DNA of 64,000 nt from contig JACKEB010000011.1 in NCBI GenBank assembly GCA_020633205.1, forward strand, positions 186,001-250,000. Direction: 5' to 3'. The notes below the pieces were generated by a model, which saw only the letters and a list, made by a program, of their open reading frames with translations, had not been told where the DNA came from and ran no database searches. Every line of letters begins with the position of its first letter. Position 1 is the stretch's first letter. The position numbers and the translations under genes were made by a program. Source of the stretch: Polyangiaceae bacterium (lineage in GTDB: Bacteria; Myxococcota_A; Polyangia; Polyangiales; Polyangiaceae). Of the stretch, positions 51,768-60,612 are shown one piece after another.

Positions 51768-54700
51768 CTAGCCCCGACCACTCTCCGGGACAGCATCCTT
51801 TTGGCTCGCCTTCATCTGCGCGACCAGCATGTCGAACACGATGCGGCCGAACCCTGCCGCCACTTCTTTGTTGGCGAGCACCTGGTTCATCTGGTTCTGA
51901 TGAGCTTCGCTGGATTCCATTACGGCGTCGTCGAGGGCGCTGGCGAAGTCGCCGAGCATTGCTTGTTCCGGGGCGTTGTTCTGAATCTGCATCATCACCG
52001 ACTGGTTTTCGCTGAGCTTGTCGCGGACGGTGTAGGCGTAGTTCAGCAGATCGTTTTCGGTGAGGCCGTCGGTGACGAAGGTCTCGTTGAGGCGAGCGAT
52101 GATTTGGGAGAGGAACTCCTCCTTCTTGTCGCGAGCCTTGCGGGTGCCCACCGCTGAGGCGGGGCTCAGGCCTTGCTGGCTGTCGCGAACGAGGAGCAAG
52201 TCTTGCTGCCGCAGCTTGCTCAGGCGGTAGTGGGAGAGCTCCACCGATGACAGATCGATGGGGTCGTCGGCGACGCTGCTCTCACGCAACAATGGATAGA
52301 GGTGCCGCGCGTACAGGCTGAGCTTCTCTAGGTCGGTGCTGGCGTAGTCCACGATCTGGCTCATGAACTCGTAGTAGCGAGTGAAGGTGCGCAAGTCGGC
52401 TTTGAAGCCACCGAGGAAATCCAGCTCCTTGCGGGCTTCTTTGAGCTCGCCCTCGGCGTTGGCGATGAGCACCGCGTCCCCGGTCTTCTTGGTGCGCTCG
52501 AAGAGGTCACGAGCTTTGTGTGCCTCCTGTTGCGCCTCCTTGTAGCGATTCTCCCAGCGCTCCACCGCGGGCTTCACCACGTTGCTCAGCGCCGCCTGAC
52601 TCTTGCTCTTCAGGTAGAAGATCTCGGAGAAGTGCGTCACCTCGCTCATCTGGAATAGGCCCGCTTGCTTGAGCTTCTCCTCCAGCTCCCAGATGTGATC
52701 CGGGTCGCTCACGTCCAGCAGCGTTGCCGTCTGGTAATACTCTTGAAAGGCCTCAAGTACCTTTTCAGGGTCATTGACGAAGTCCAGAACGTAGGTCTCC
52801 GCTTTGCCGGGATGAATGCGGTTGAGGCGTGACAGCGTCTGCACGCATTCGACTCCGCCTAGCGGCTTATCCACATACATCGCGCACAGCTTGGGCTGGT
52901 CGAAGCCGGTTTGGAACTTCTGCGCCACGATCATCACCGCGTAGTCGTCGGTGTCGAAGGCCTTGCGCATGTCGCGGCCCTTGAGGCCGGGGTTCATGCG
53001 CGTCTCGCTGAACTTCTCGCCGAGCAGCCCTTCGGTGTTGGGGTCTTGTGGGGAGAACTCCACCTCACCCGAGAAGGCCACCATGGCGGTCAGCCCCTTG
53101 TAGCCCTGCTGGGCGATGTACTTGTCGACGCCCAGCTTGTAGCGCACCGCCTCTTTGCGGCTACCGGTGACGATCATCGCCTTGCCCTTGCCGCCGAGCA
53201 GCCCGGAGACGTGTTCGCGGAAGTGCTCGATGATCACCTGGACCTTCTGCGCGATGTTGTAGTCGTGCAGCTTCACCCACTGGCCGAGCTTGGACTTGGC
53301 CCGTCGCGCGTCCACCTCGGTGTCGGGCTTGGTGGCTTGTTGCGCCAGCTGCCACGCGACCTTGTAGCTGGTGTAGTTCCGCAGCACGTCGAGGATGTAT
53401 CCCTCTTCAATCGCTTGCCGCATGGAATAGATATGAAACGGCTCTGGCTTGTTCTTTTTAGAGGGGGGCTCGAGGGGGTGAGGGGGGCGACCGAACAGCT
53501 CCAACGTCTTCGGTTTGGGCGTTGCGGTGAAGGCGTAGTAGCTGAGGTTCTGAGTCGCACGGCGTGAAGCGACGCTGGCCGCTAGGAGATCTTCAGCGCT
53601 CAGCTCTTCAGCTTCGCCGTCAGTAGTTCCCTTGCTCAGCACCGCCTTCAGCTCGTTGGCGGTGCGGCCGGTTTGGGACGAGTGAGCTTCGTCCGCGATG
53701 ATCGCGTAGCAACGCTCTTTCAAACTGACGCTGTCCTCAATGGCTTGCAGCACGAACGGGAACGTCTGAATGGTGACAATGACGATTGGCGTGCTGTTTT
53801 CGAGGGCGCTGGCGAGTTTCTCGCTCTTGCTGCCCTGCCCCTCGTTTTGGTTGATGCGACCGACCACGCCGTCTTGGTGCTCAAACTGGTAGATGGTGTC
53901 TTGCAGCTGGGAGTCTAGGACGGTGCGATCGGTGATGACGATCACCGAGTGGAACACCTTCTGGCCATCGTCTGTGTAGAGCGACGAGAGTTGGTGGGCA
54001 GTCCACGCGATGGAATTGCTCTTGCCGGATCCCGCGCTGTGCTGGACCAGGTACTTGTGGCCGGGGCCCTCGCTGCGGCTGGCTGCCAGGAGCTTGGTCA
54101 CCAGATCCCACTGGTGGTACCGAGGGAAGATCAGCTTCTCTTCCTTCGTCTTCTTGCCGTCCCACGCCTCGACGGTCTTGATTTCCAAGTGGATAAAACG
54201 ACCGATGATGTTTAGAAGGTTGTCCGTGGAGAGCACGTCGCGCCACAGGTAGTCGGTGGCGTAGCGCGTCTCGTCTTCCGGCGTGTCGTTGCCCGCGCCC
54301 TGTTCTGAAGTGCCCCGATTGAAGGGGACAAACCGGGTGTTGTCCCCGTCGAGGCGGGTGGTCATCCACGCCTCGTACTGACTGACGGCGAAGTGAACTA
54401 AGGCGCCGCGCTTGAAGGTAAGTAGCGGCTCTGGCTGGTTGGTTACTGGGTCCTTGGGGAGCCGTGTCTTCTTGTATTGCTTGATGGCGCGGTCGACGTC
54501 TTGCTTGAACTCGCTCTTCAGCTCCAGGGTCGCAACGGGGATCCCGTTGACGAACAGCACCAGGTCAATGCGCCAGGCCTTGGCTTGTTTCCCCGAGGCA
54601 GCTAGGTGCTGCGCGGTGGCGTACGGGCTATAGGTGAGCTCGGGCGCCACACGCAGGATGTTGGTCTGGTACATGGCCAAGGTGTCTGGGTTCAAGCCAT

Positions 54701-55052
54701 GGTCCGGCTTGAACTGACACAGCTTGAAGTGGCAGCCCTTGTCCCTCAGGCCGTGGCGCAGCACTCCGAGAGTGCCGTACAAGCGCAGGTGTTTGTCTGA
54801 GGCGTTGGGGTCGACCTTGCCAAGCTGGCTCGCCAGCTTGCTCAAGAACGCCGCTTCTGGATCCGCGGGGTACAGCTGCTGGTACTTTTGCCAGGTCTGG
54901 GGCTGGGACTGCTTCACGAACGCCAAGCAATCCTCGGTGTACAGCGCAGACTTGCGCTCGTACCCGTTGGCGTGGCCCTGCACCCAGCCGCCTTCCAGCA
55001 TCTCCTGGATGATGTCTTGTTGGAACGCGGCTTCGGCAGAGCTAGCAGTCAT
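51768..55052 (-). CDS. hsdR: Type I restriction enzyme R subunit
   Basis: 1094 residues, typical for HsdR. The N-terminal nuclease has the PD-(D/E)XK pattern RIDLVLFVNGIPVATLELKSEF (Asp163, Glu177-x-Lys179). The SF2 motor has Walker A AGSGKS (about 340-345), DEAH at 454-457 (IIADEAHSSQTG), motif III AFTATPKPKT and motif VI QTLSRLNR. The helical C-terminus binds the methylase core. It translocates and cuts unmodified DNA. Last gene of hsdM-hsdS-hsdR; overlaps hsdS by 4 bp. No frameshift is seen, so it should be active. Confidence 0.97.
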   Translation of the reverse strand: MTASSAEAAFQQDIIQEMLEGGWVQGHANGYERKSALYTEDCLAFVKQSQPQTWQKYQQLYPADPEAAFLSKLASQLGKVDPNASDKHLRLYGTLGVLRHGLRDKGCHFKLCQFKPDHGLNPDTLAMYQTNILRVAPELTYSPYATAQHLAASGKQAKAWRIDLVLFVNGIPVATLELKSEFKQDVDRAIKQYKKTRLPKDPVTNQPEPLLTFKRGALVHFAVSQYEAWMTTRLDGDNTRFVPFNRGTSEQGAGNDTPEDETRYATDYLWRDVLSTDNLLNIIGRFIHLEIKTVEAWDGKKTKEEKLIFPRYHQWDLVTKLLAASRSEGPGHKYLVQHSAGSGKSNSIAWTAHQLSSLYTDDGQKVFHSVIVITDRTVLDSQLQDTIYQFEHQDGVVGRINQNEGQGSKSEKLASALENSTPIVIVTIQTFPFVLQAIEDSVSLKERCYAIIADEAHSSQTGRTANELKAVLSKGTTDGEAEELSAEDLLAASVASRRATQNLSYYAFTATPKPKTLELFGRPPHPLEPPSKKNKPEPFHIYSMRQAIEEGYILDVLRNYTSYKVAWQLAQQATKPDTEVDARRAKSKLGQWVKLHDYNIAQKVQVIIEHFREHVSGLLGGKGKAMIVTGSRKEAVRYKLGVDKYIAQQGYKGLTAMVAFSGEVEFSPQDPNTEGLLGEKFSETRMNPGLKGRDMRKAFDTDDYAVMIVAQKFQTGFDQPKLCAMYVDKPLGGVECVQTLSRLNRIHPGKAETYVLDFVNDPEKVLEAFQEYYQTATLLDVSDPDHIWELEEKLKQAGLFQMSEVTHFSEIFYLKSKSQAALSNVVKPAVERWENRYKEAQQEAHKARDLFERTKKTGDAVLIANAEGELKEARKELDFLGGFKADLRTFTRYYEFMSQIVDYASTDLEKLSLYARHLYPLLRESSVADDPIDLSSVELSHYRLSKLRQQDLLLVRDSQQGLSPASAVGTRKARDKKEEFLSQIIARLNETFVTDGLTENDLLNYAYTVRDKLSENQSVMMQIQNNAPEQAMLGDFASALDDAVMESSEAHQNQMNQVLANKEVAAGFGRIVFDMLVAQMKASQKDAVPESGRG

Positions 55053-56416
55053 GCGACCTCTTGTTGGGCCTTAGGGGCCTTCCAGTTGCGTACGTCGATC
55101 TTGCCGGTGACAGCAGCGGAGATCAGCGCGGTCCGGCGCTCTTGGAGGAGTTCGAGCTGATCTGCGATTCTAATCTCAAGCTGGGAAATTCTGGAAAGGA
55201 GGTCATCCAAGTACGCCGCGATCCGACGCTGTTCATCAATTGGCGGGCACGCGGAGGTGAGCCATCCAATCTGGTCGACGTTGAGGTTCAGCTGGGTGCT
55301 GATGGTTGCCCGCTGGAGCATCGGCTGCTTCATGGCGTGCATCATGTAGTATAGGAACATCACGTCGCTTGTGGCGTTTGGTAGAAGGCCGACAACGCTG
55401 TCTGGGAAATAGGCTGAAAAATCCAGGATAGCGACATCGCCAATGTTCGCAGCGATAGCCATTACCAATGTACCACGCGGAAACTCCTTGCTCACTGACG
55501 CTCCCCTGTCGTTCAGGGTCTGCTTGTAGGTCGTGATATATTTTGACGCTCCGGTGATGTCGCCAGTCTGTACGAAAGGGAAGCGACCGTCGTAGAAGGC
55601 GGGATCGTTGCGCGGTCGGTGGGTGAACTTTCCTCTGAGGATGGTTGCGAAGTATCGCAATTTCTTCACTGTCCAATGAGCCGGGACCTGCCCCAGCCAC
55701 TCGATCCCAGAATCGCGCATGGGTGCTTTGGGGTCTAGGCCCTTGGTGACCGCGTGGCTGATCACCGCCTGGCGCTTCTCCTTGAGCAACTCGATGAGCT
55801 GCTGCTGCTTCTCGATCAGCGCATCAATCCGCGCGGTCTCGTAGTCGAGGAACCTGGCGATTTGGGTTTGTTCTTCGAGGGGCGGAGCCACTACCCGAAC
55901 GCTCCCCAGCTGTCCTCGACTTATCCGTTGCATTGTCGCTCCACGGGCCAGGTTGTCCGTGTGCCGAAAGTAGTCTTGAGAGGAAAACAAGTAGACCAGG
56001 TACGATCGGTCATACTGGGGCGACGCTCGCAGGATCACATTGTCGACCGAAGTCACAATCCGGCATCCCAGTTCCGGTACCACGCAGGCTCGGCCAATTG
56101 GGCGGTTGAGTCTTGAGACAAGCATGTCGCCAGGCAGAACCTCGGTGCATTGAAGCTCCTCGAACTTGGCCTCCGTGATGAATCCTGAGCCTTGTTCTTT
56201 GTACACTCCTTCTCCGACGTTTCCGGTGGTGATGTACCGGATACCCGTCTCCGCGAGATCTTTGCTTTCGATCCAGTCGCCATCAAGAAACAGCGTGCCT
56301 GTCCCCAATGCCAGGTATCGCATTGGCACCGGTTTCCAATGCGATGGCGCGCGGTCAAGCCACGGCACGCCGATGGCTGCCAGATTCGGATAGGGGGGAA
56401 GATGCGCCGCGGTCAC
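55049..56416 (-). CDS. hsdS: Type I restriction-modification specificity subunit
   Basis: 455 residues with the two-fold layout of HsdS. Target domain 1 (about 15-175) starts WLDRAPSHWKPVPMRYLA; a first coiled-coil spacer is QTQIARFLDYETARIDALIEKQQQLIELLKEKRQAVI; target domain 2 begins GIEWLGQVPAHWTVKKLRYFA; the second spacer is DEQRRIAAYLDDLLSRISQLEIRIADQLELLQERRTALI. The two target domains set a bipartite DNA site that cannot be read from sequence. Overlaps hsdM and hsdR by 4 bp each. Confidence 0.96.
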   Translation of the reverse strand: MTAAHLPPYPNLAAIGVPWLDRAPSHWKPVPMRYLALGTGTLFLDGDWIESKDLAETGIRYITTGNVGEGVYKEQGSGFITEAKFEELQCTEVLPGDMLVSRLNRPIGRACVVPELGCRIVTSVDNVILRASPQYDRSYLVYLFSSQDYFRHTDNLARGATMQRISRGQLGSVRVVAPPLEEQTQIARFLDYETARIDALIEKQQQLIELLKEKRQAVISHAVTKGLDPKAPMRDSGIEWLGQVPAHWTVKKLRYFATILRGKFTHRPRNDPAFYDGRFPFVQTGDITGASKYITTYKQTLNDRGASVSKEFPRGTLVMAIAANIGDVAILDFSAYFPDSVVGLLPNATSDVMFLYYMMHAMKQPMLQRATISTQLNLNVDQIGWLTSACPPIDEQRRIAAYLDDLLSRISQLEIRIADQLELLQERRTALISAAVTGKIDVRNWKAPKAQQEVA

Positions 56417-58797
56417 GAGTGCACCTCTCGCAACATCTGCATGATCTCCTGACTCAGCACATCCAGGTCCGCGTCAATCTCCGCCAGATCGCGCGGCGGT
56501 TCGTACTGGTAGAAGTGGCGGTTGAACGGGATCTCATAGCCAACCACTCCGACTTCGCCGTCCCGGGCGTCGGTCTTGCTCTTGTCGATCCAAGCGTCTT
56601 TCACGTGGGGCGCGACTTCGCGCTGGAAGTACGCCTCGTTCGTCTCGTTCACGTTGGCTCCGCGCGCCGTTTCCGCGGTGAGGGGCACGTCTTCGTTGTC
56701 TCGCAGGCTGCTGTCGGGCTTGAAGGAGACGACCTTGCCCTTGTACTCAAAGGCTCCGTACATCGGGTCGGCTTTGCCTTTGAGCGGCTTGTTGATCACG
56801 GGCTCCGCCTCCGGGTTGCTCCAGCTCACCGCGTCTAGCAGCTGTTTCTTCTCCTTGGGGTCGAGCTTGGCAGAGCTTCCATCAGCCAGCTTCGCGGTCT
56901 TTTCCGCCTTGCTCAATACACTCTCAAATGTGTTGAAGTCGTTGTGCTGCGCCTCACCGATCACTTTGGCCAGCGCGCGGCCCTTCTCCAGCAGTCGCAG
57001 CTGTGCGAGCCAAGTCTCCTGGTTCAGCACGTCTTTGACCTGCTTCTCCTTCAGGTCGCCGAATTCCGCCTTGAGCAGTTGGCGCGCCTCGGCAATTGCC
57101 GCAGAGAAATCACCGTAGGCGTCGCCCTTCCTACCCGATCGGCTGCCAGAGCTCCCCGCCTCAACCCTCTCCCCCCAAACCCCCGCAAACTCCTCGTAGA
57201 GCCGTTGCATCGCCGGGCCGAGCTTTCCGTTGTCGAAGCGTAGGCTCTCCAGGCGCTCGCCGGTGAACTGAACGCTCAGGCGCAGTGGGCGCTCGATCGT
57301 GATGCGGCGGTAGCCAAACTCATGGCTCGCAAAGATTTTGCAGCCGAAGGTCTTCTTCTCGGCCTTCTTGCTGGAGGGGCGGCCGCGAGTGCTCTTCTCG
57401 TCAGGCTCCTTGTCGAGGCTGTAGCTCTCCACCGCCTCGAACTCCCCGAAGGTCTTGGTGATCAGAGCGATGTCTTCTTCACCGATCTCTTGGCGCTTGG
57501 AACCGAGAGATTTGCGCATCTTTTGGTAGAGATGCACCGCGTTGATGAGCTGGACCTTGCCCTTGCGCTCGGGGCTCTTCTTGTTCGACAGCACCCAAAC
57601 GTAGGTGGAGATGCCGGTGTTGTAGAACATGTCCGTGGGTAGAGCGACGATGGCCTCAAGCAGGTCGCTCTCCAGGATGTGCCGGCGGATCTCGCTCTCG
57701 CCGCTGCCGGCGCCGCCGGTGAAGAGCGGTGAGCCGTTGAGGATGATGCCGATACGGCTCCCATTCCGCGCGGAGTCGTTGGCGTCGTAGTCGCGCATCT
57801 TACTGAGCAGATGCATCAGGAAGAGCAGCGAGCCGTCGCTCACGCGGGGAAGCCCAGGGCCAAAGCGGCCGTCGAAGCCCTTGACCGTGTGCTCTTCGAT
57901 CACCTGCTTATCAATCTTCTTCCAGTCCACGCCAAAAGGAGGATTGGAGAGCATGTAATCGAACTTATCGGCGTACAGCTGGTCGTCGCTTAGAGTGTTA
58001 CCGAGCTTGATGCGACTCACATCCTGGCCCTTGATCAGCATGTCGCCTTTGCAGATTGCGTAGCTCTCGGCGTTCAGCTCCTGACCGAAGGCGCGCATCA
58101 CCGCCTTAGGGTTGAGCTCATGCACGTACTCCATGCCGCTGGACAGAAAGCCGCCGGTGCCTGCTGTGGGGTCGTAGATGGTGCGGATGATGCCGGGATC
58201 GCGCAGCGCTTCATCGTCCTCCATGAACACCAGTGAGGTGGTCAGCCGCACGATGTCTCGCGGAGTGAAGTGCTCACCAGCCGTCTCGTTGCTGCCTTCA
58301 GCGAAGCGCCGGATCAGCTCCTCGAAGACGAGCCCCATCTCATGGTTGCTGACCGACGACGGGTGCAGATCCATGCTGACGACCTTCTGCACGATCTTGA
58401 ACAGCAGATTGGACTCGTCGAGCTTCTGCACGAACTCGTCGAAGCGGAAGTGCTCGAAGATTTCCCGAGCATCCCGACTGAAGCTCTGAACGTAGTTGGT
58501 CAGGTTGCTCTTGATGTCCGTGGTGCCCAGCTTGGACAGATCCATCGGCGACGTGTTGAAGAAGGACTCCCCAGCGGCCTTGAGCAGGAACTTCTCCTTC
58601 GCCTCGGCCGGCAAATCGGCGCGGCGCTCAGCTTCCGCGAGGACCTTGCTCTTGTTCTTCTCCAGAACGCACTCCAGGCGCCGAAGGATCGTGAAGGGCA
58701 GGATGACGCGCCCATATTGGGACTGCTTGAAGTCGCCGCGCAGCAGATCGGCGAGGGTCCAGATGTAGGCGGCGAGCTGGGATGTATTCGTGGACAT
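56413..58797 (-). CDS. hsdM: Type I restriction-modification methylase subunit (long form)
   Basis: 794 residues. N-terminal helical domain (LAAYIWTLADLLRGDFKQSQYGRVILPFTILRRLE), then the N6-adenine methylase core: motif I YDPTAGTGGFL (209-217) and motif IV SNPPFGVDW (NPPF 285-288). After about residue 470 it carries a C-terminal extension of some 320 residues, longer than the ~500-residue EcoKI/EcoR124-type subunits, with a Lys-rich linker and HFYQYEPPRDLAEID near the end. It methylates the host site with hsdS. First gene of the operon. Confidence 0.96.
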   Translation of the reverse strand: MSTNTSQLAAYIWTLADLLRGDFKQSQYGRVILPFTILRRLECVLEKNKSKVLAEAERRADLPAEAKEKFLLKAAGESFFNTSPMDLSKLGTTDIKSNLTNYVQSFSRDAREIFEHFRFDEFVQKLDESNLLFKIVQKVVSMDLHPSSVSNHEMGLVFEELIRRFAEGSNETAGEHFTPRDIVRLTTSLVFMEDDEALRDPGIIRTIYDPTAGTGGFLSSGMEYVHELNPKAVMRAFGQELNAESYAICKGDMLIKGQDVSRIKLGNTLSDDQLYADKFDYMLSNPPFGVDWKKIDKQVIEEHTVKGFDGRFGPGLPRVSDGSLLFLMHLLSKMRDYDANDSARNGSRIGIILNGSPLFTGGAGSGESEIRRHILESDLLEAIVALPTDMFYNTGISTYVWVLSNKKSPERKGKVQLINAVHLYQKMRKSLGSKRQEIGEEDIALITKTFGEFEAVESYSLDKEPDEKSTRGRPSSKKAEKKTFGCKIFASHEFGYRRITIERPLRLSVQFTGERLESLRFDNGKLGPAMQRLYEEFAGVWGERVEAGSSGSRSGRKGDAYGDFSAAIAEARQLLKAEFGDLKEKQVKDVLNQETWLAQLRLLEKGRALAKVIGEAQHNDFNTFESVLSKAEKTAKLADGSSAKLDPKEKKQLLDAVSWSNPEAEPVINKPLKGKADPMYGAFEYKGKVVSFKPDSSLRDNEDVPLTAETARGANVNETNEAYFQREVAPHVKDAWIDKSKTDARDGEVGVVGYEIPFNRHFYQYEPPRDLAEIDADLDVLSQEIMQMLREVHS
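57162..57184 (-). repeat. Dispersed G-rich motif-like segment inside hsdM
   Basis: On the hsdM coding strand the run GTTTGGGGGGAGAGGGTTG encodes VWGERVE in a region of weak conservation. It is a looser match to the motif. Confidence 0.45.
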
Positions 58798-58930
58798 TGC
58801 TTAGAAGGGTCAGGGGGTGAGGGCCAAAGGGGGCCGACTATATCGCCGACGCCGGCTCGGGTACATGGTTCAAGACGCGACGTGATCTGCGAGCGTCGGC
58901 TTGCAAACCGTCTGTAGATCGTCCCGTGGC

Positions 58931-58954
58931 TCCTCTCCCCCAAACCCCAAGACC
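58931..58954 (-). repeat. Dispersed G-rich motif copy upstream of hsdM
   Basis: GGGGTTTGGGGGAGAGGA on the minus strand, about 135 bp before the hsdM start and in the same orientation. Confidence 0.6.
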
Positions 58955-58981
58955 TGGTAAGAACGCGCTTAATTGCCGTGG

Positions 58982-58992
58982 GGATAATATCC
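58982..58992. promoter_or_regulatory. 11-bp palindrome GGATAATATCC upstream of hsdM
   Basis: Lies in the 218-bp gap between hsdM and the nuclease-like gene on the same strand. AT-rich centre in GC-rich DNA; could be a promoter element or a regulator site. Confidence 0.4.
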
Positions 58993-59015
58993 TCAAGGGT
59001 CTAGCCTTGGGCGGA

Positions 59016-59633
59016 TCAAGTCTTGCGGACTAGGTCAACCCAAACGCTTCCCTTCCATTCGCGGTAGGCAAGTTCGCGTTGGGACGTGTGGACGACCACT
59101 AGACCGGGAGCGAGCGGGAGGGCCTTGTCGTGCTTCAGTTTCTGGCGTTGAAGAAAATCGCCCCCGGGCACGCTAGGTCCCCAGCCACCGTCCGTCGTGA
59201 TGAGAACCCCGAGCCATGCCGCGCACGGCCTGTCTGCGAGCAGCGCCTTGCCAGGTTTCTCCAGGAGATCGCTCACGAGAGCGTTGCGATATCCTTTTTC
59301 GCTGTCGCGAAGGTGGGCGGCCTTCAGCTCTATGGCGATCGCTGTTCCATCCCAGGGTGGTGGAGGAGCTCCGAGCCGACGCTCATGCCTGGCCTGCCGA
59401 GGATCCACGAGCAGAACGTCAATGTTGCCGAGGGGATTCGCCCCTTGGGTACCACCTCGCTCAACTAACGCTACGCGACCGAGCTTGCCGTCTAGCGCAG
59501 CGGCCAGCTCAAAAGCGAACCAAGGTTCGATCGAGGCCTTGGACATGTGGTGAGCGAAGTGGTTGCTGGCCGTCACTTGCTTGCACGCCTCGAGCACCGT
59601 CCGGTGCAGTTCATCTAGATCGATGTCGGTCAT
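59016..59633 (-). CDS. PD-(D/E)XK-like protein, unknown role
   Basis: 205 residues, family not named. NIDVLLVDPR (Asp72) followed by TAIAIELKAAHL (Glu102-Leu-Lys104) gives the D...ExK arrangement of PD-(D/E)XK nucleases, with an N-terminal helix carrying Glu36 and Glu42. GGGGAG-type ribosome-binding site ahead of ATG 59633. It sits next to a type I R-M operon; a restriction-type or phage-DNA nuclease is possible, but sequence-binding proteins without activity share this fold. Confidence 0.6.
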   Translation of the reverse strand: MTDIDLDELHRTVLEACKQVTASNHFAHHMSKASIEPWFAFELAAALDGKLGRVALVERGGTQGANPLGNIDVLLVDPRQARHERRLGAPPPPWDGTAIAIELKAAHLRDSEKGYRNALVSDLLEKPGKALLADRPCAAWLGVLITTDGGWGPSVPGGDFLQRQKLKHDKALPLAPGLVVVHTSQRELAYREWKGSVWVDLVRKT

Positions 59634-59641
59634 GGCTCCCC

Positions 59642-59863
59642 CTATTGGAATCGACGGGCACCGTGCGTTCGACGCCCCGCGGAATCCACAAGGAACCTCA
59701 GCCAGGATCGCGAGTCAACGCTCGACAATCCAGTTGAAAGCCAGTGGTGCCGCGGTCTCGTAGTGGCCGTGGACCCGTCAGGGGTCGTAGTGGTCGATGG
59801 CTCCCTGAGGTCATCCATCGACATCAGCTCAAGAACCCTTCGGGTCTCGGACTTCGCGGCCAT
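59642..59863 (-). CDS. Possible small gene upstream of nuclease-like gene
   Basis: 73 residues from ATG 59863, preceded by GAGGAG at 5 nt, and ending 8 bp before the next start on the same strand. Begins MAAKSETRRVLELMSMDDLREP, then Ser/Thr/Arg-rich. The ribosome-binding site and tight spacing argue for a gene; composition is unremarkable and no family is recognised. Confidence 0.35.
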   Translation of the reverse strand: MAAKSETRRVLELMSMDDLREPSTTTTPDGSTATTRPRHHWLSTGLSSVDSRSWLRFLVDSAGRRTHGARRFQ

Positions 59864-60072
59864 CCACACTCCTCGCGTCGGCTCAATCGATGGACTGCCG
59901 AAATGATCCCAGTCATGTCATGCCTTGGTCGTCGCGACCGCATGGCACTGCGTGACCCGCCACCGTCGTTCTGTTGTTTGGCGCGCGGTCGCCACTCGCA
60001 GTTGTTCCATCGTTGTGAGGCGAACGATCGAGTGCGACCATCGGGGGTTGATAAGCGACGGAGGTGCGACCG

Positions 60073-60612
60073 ATGAGCAAGCGGAAGAACGTGGATTGGA
60101 AACCGCTGGGGGAGCGCGAGAAGCGCGAGCTGGCGAAGTGGGCGTCCAACTATGCGAATCTAGCGAACCTTGGGGATTCCATGCGGGAACTAGCGAAGAA
60201 CCGGTTGGACGGCATCTTTTGGTACTGGACCGCGGACGCAATTCATCCCGACGGCCACGTTGTTCGTGACGCCATTAAGCACGATTTACGATACCTCCAT
60301 CACACTCAGGCCGCGTGGGACCTGCACGGAAAGAACCGTAGGGGTTCGCGGAAGCGCCAGAGCGCATGGGGAAAAGGACTTCAACATGAACACGTCGTCC
60401 CGAAGGCGTACCTGAGTCGCAAGATCCTGGGCGGCGACTGTCATGTCGACACGATTCACGAAGTTCTGGCACGTCTGTGTATCGCCGCGGTGGTGACCGC
60501 GAACGAGCACCGACACTTACTCAAGTTGCCGCCTGATTGGGATGAGAAAGAGCAGTTCTTCCGGTACAACGGGCGGGTCGTTCGTCCTCCGTGCGTGGTG
60601 TACCCTGCCTAG
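60073..60612 (+). CDS. HNH-like small protein
   Basis: 179 residues from ATG 60073, with GGAGGT 8 nt upstream. A basic linker (KNRRGSRKRQSAWGKG) leads to LQHEHVVPKAYLSRKIL (residues 103-119) and a later AAVVTANEHRHLLKLPPDW; HEHVVP plus NEH resembles His-based HNH-type nuclease motifs in small phage/plasmid-related proteins. The two stop codons of this gene and the WYL gene interlock (CTAG). Cleavage activity is not certain; a DNA-related role fits the surroundings. Confidence 0.5.
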   Translation: MSKRKNVDWKPLGEREKRELAKWASNYANLANLGDSMRELAKNRLDGIFWYWTADAIHPDGHVVRDAIKHDLRYLHHTQAAWDLHGKNRRGSRKRQSAWGKGLQHEHVVPKAYLSRKILGGDCHVDTIHEVLARLCIAAVVTANEHRHLLKLPPDWDEKEQFFRYNGRVVRPPCVVYPA

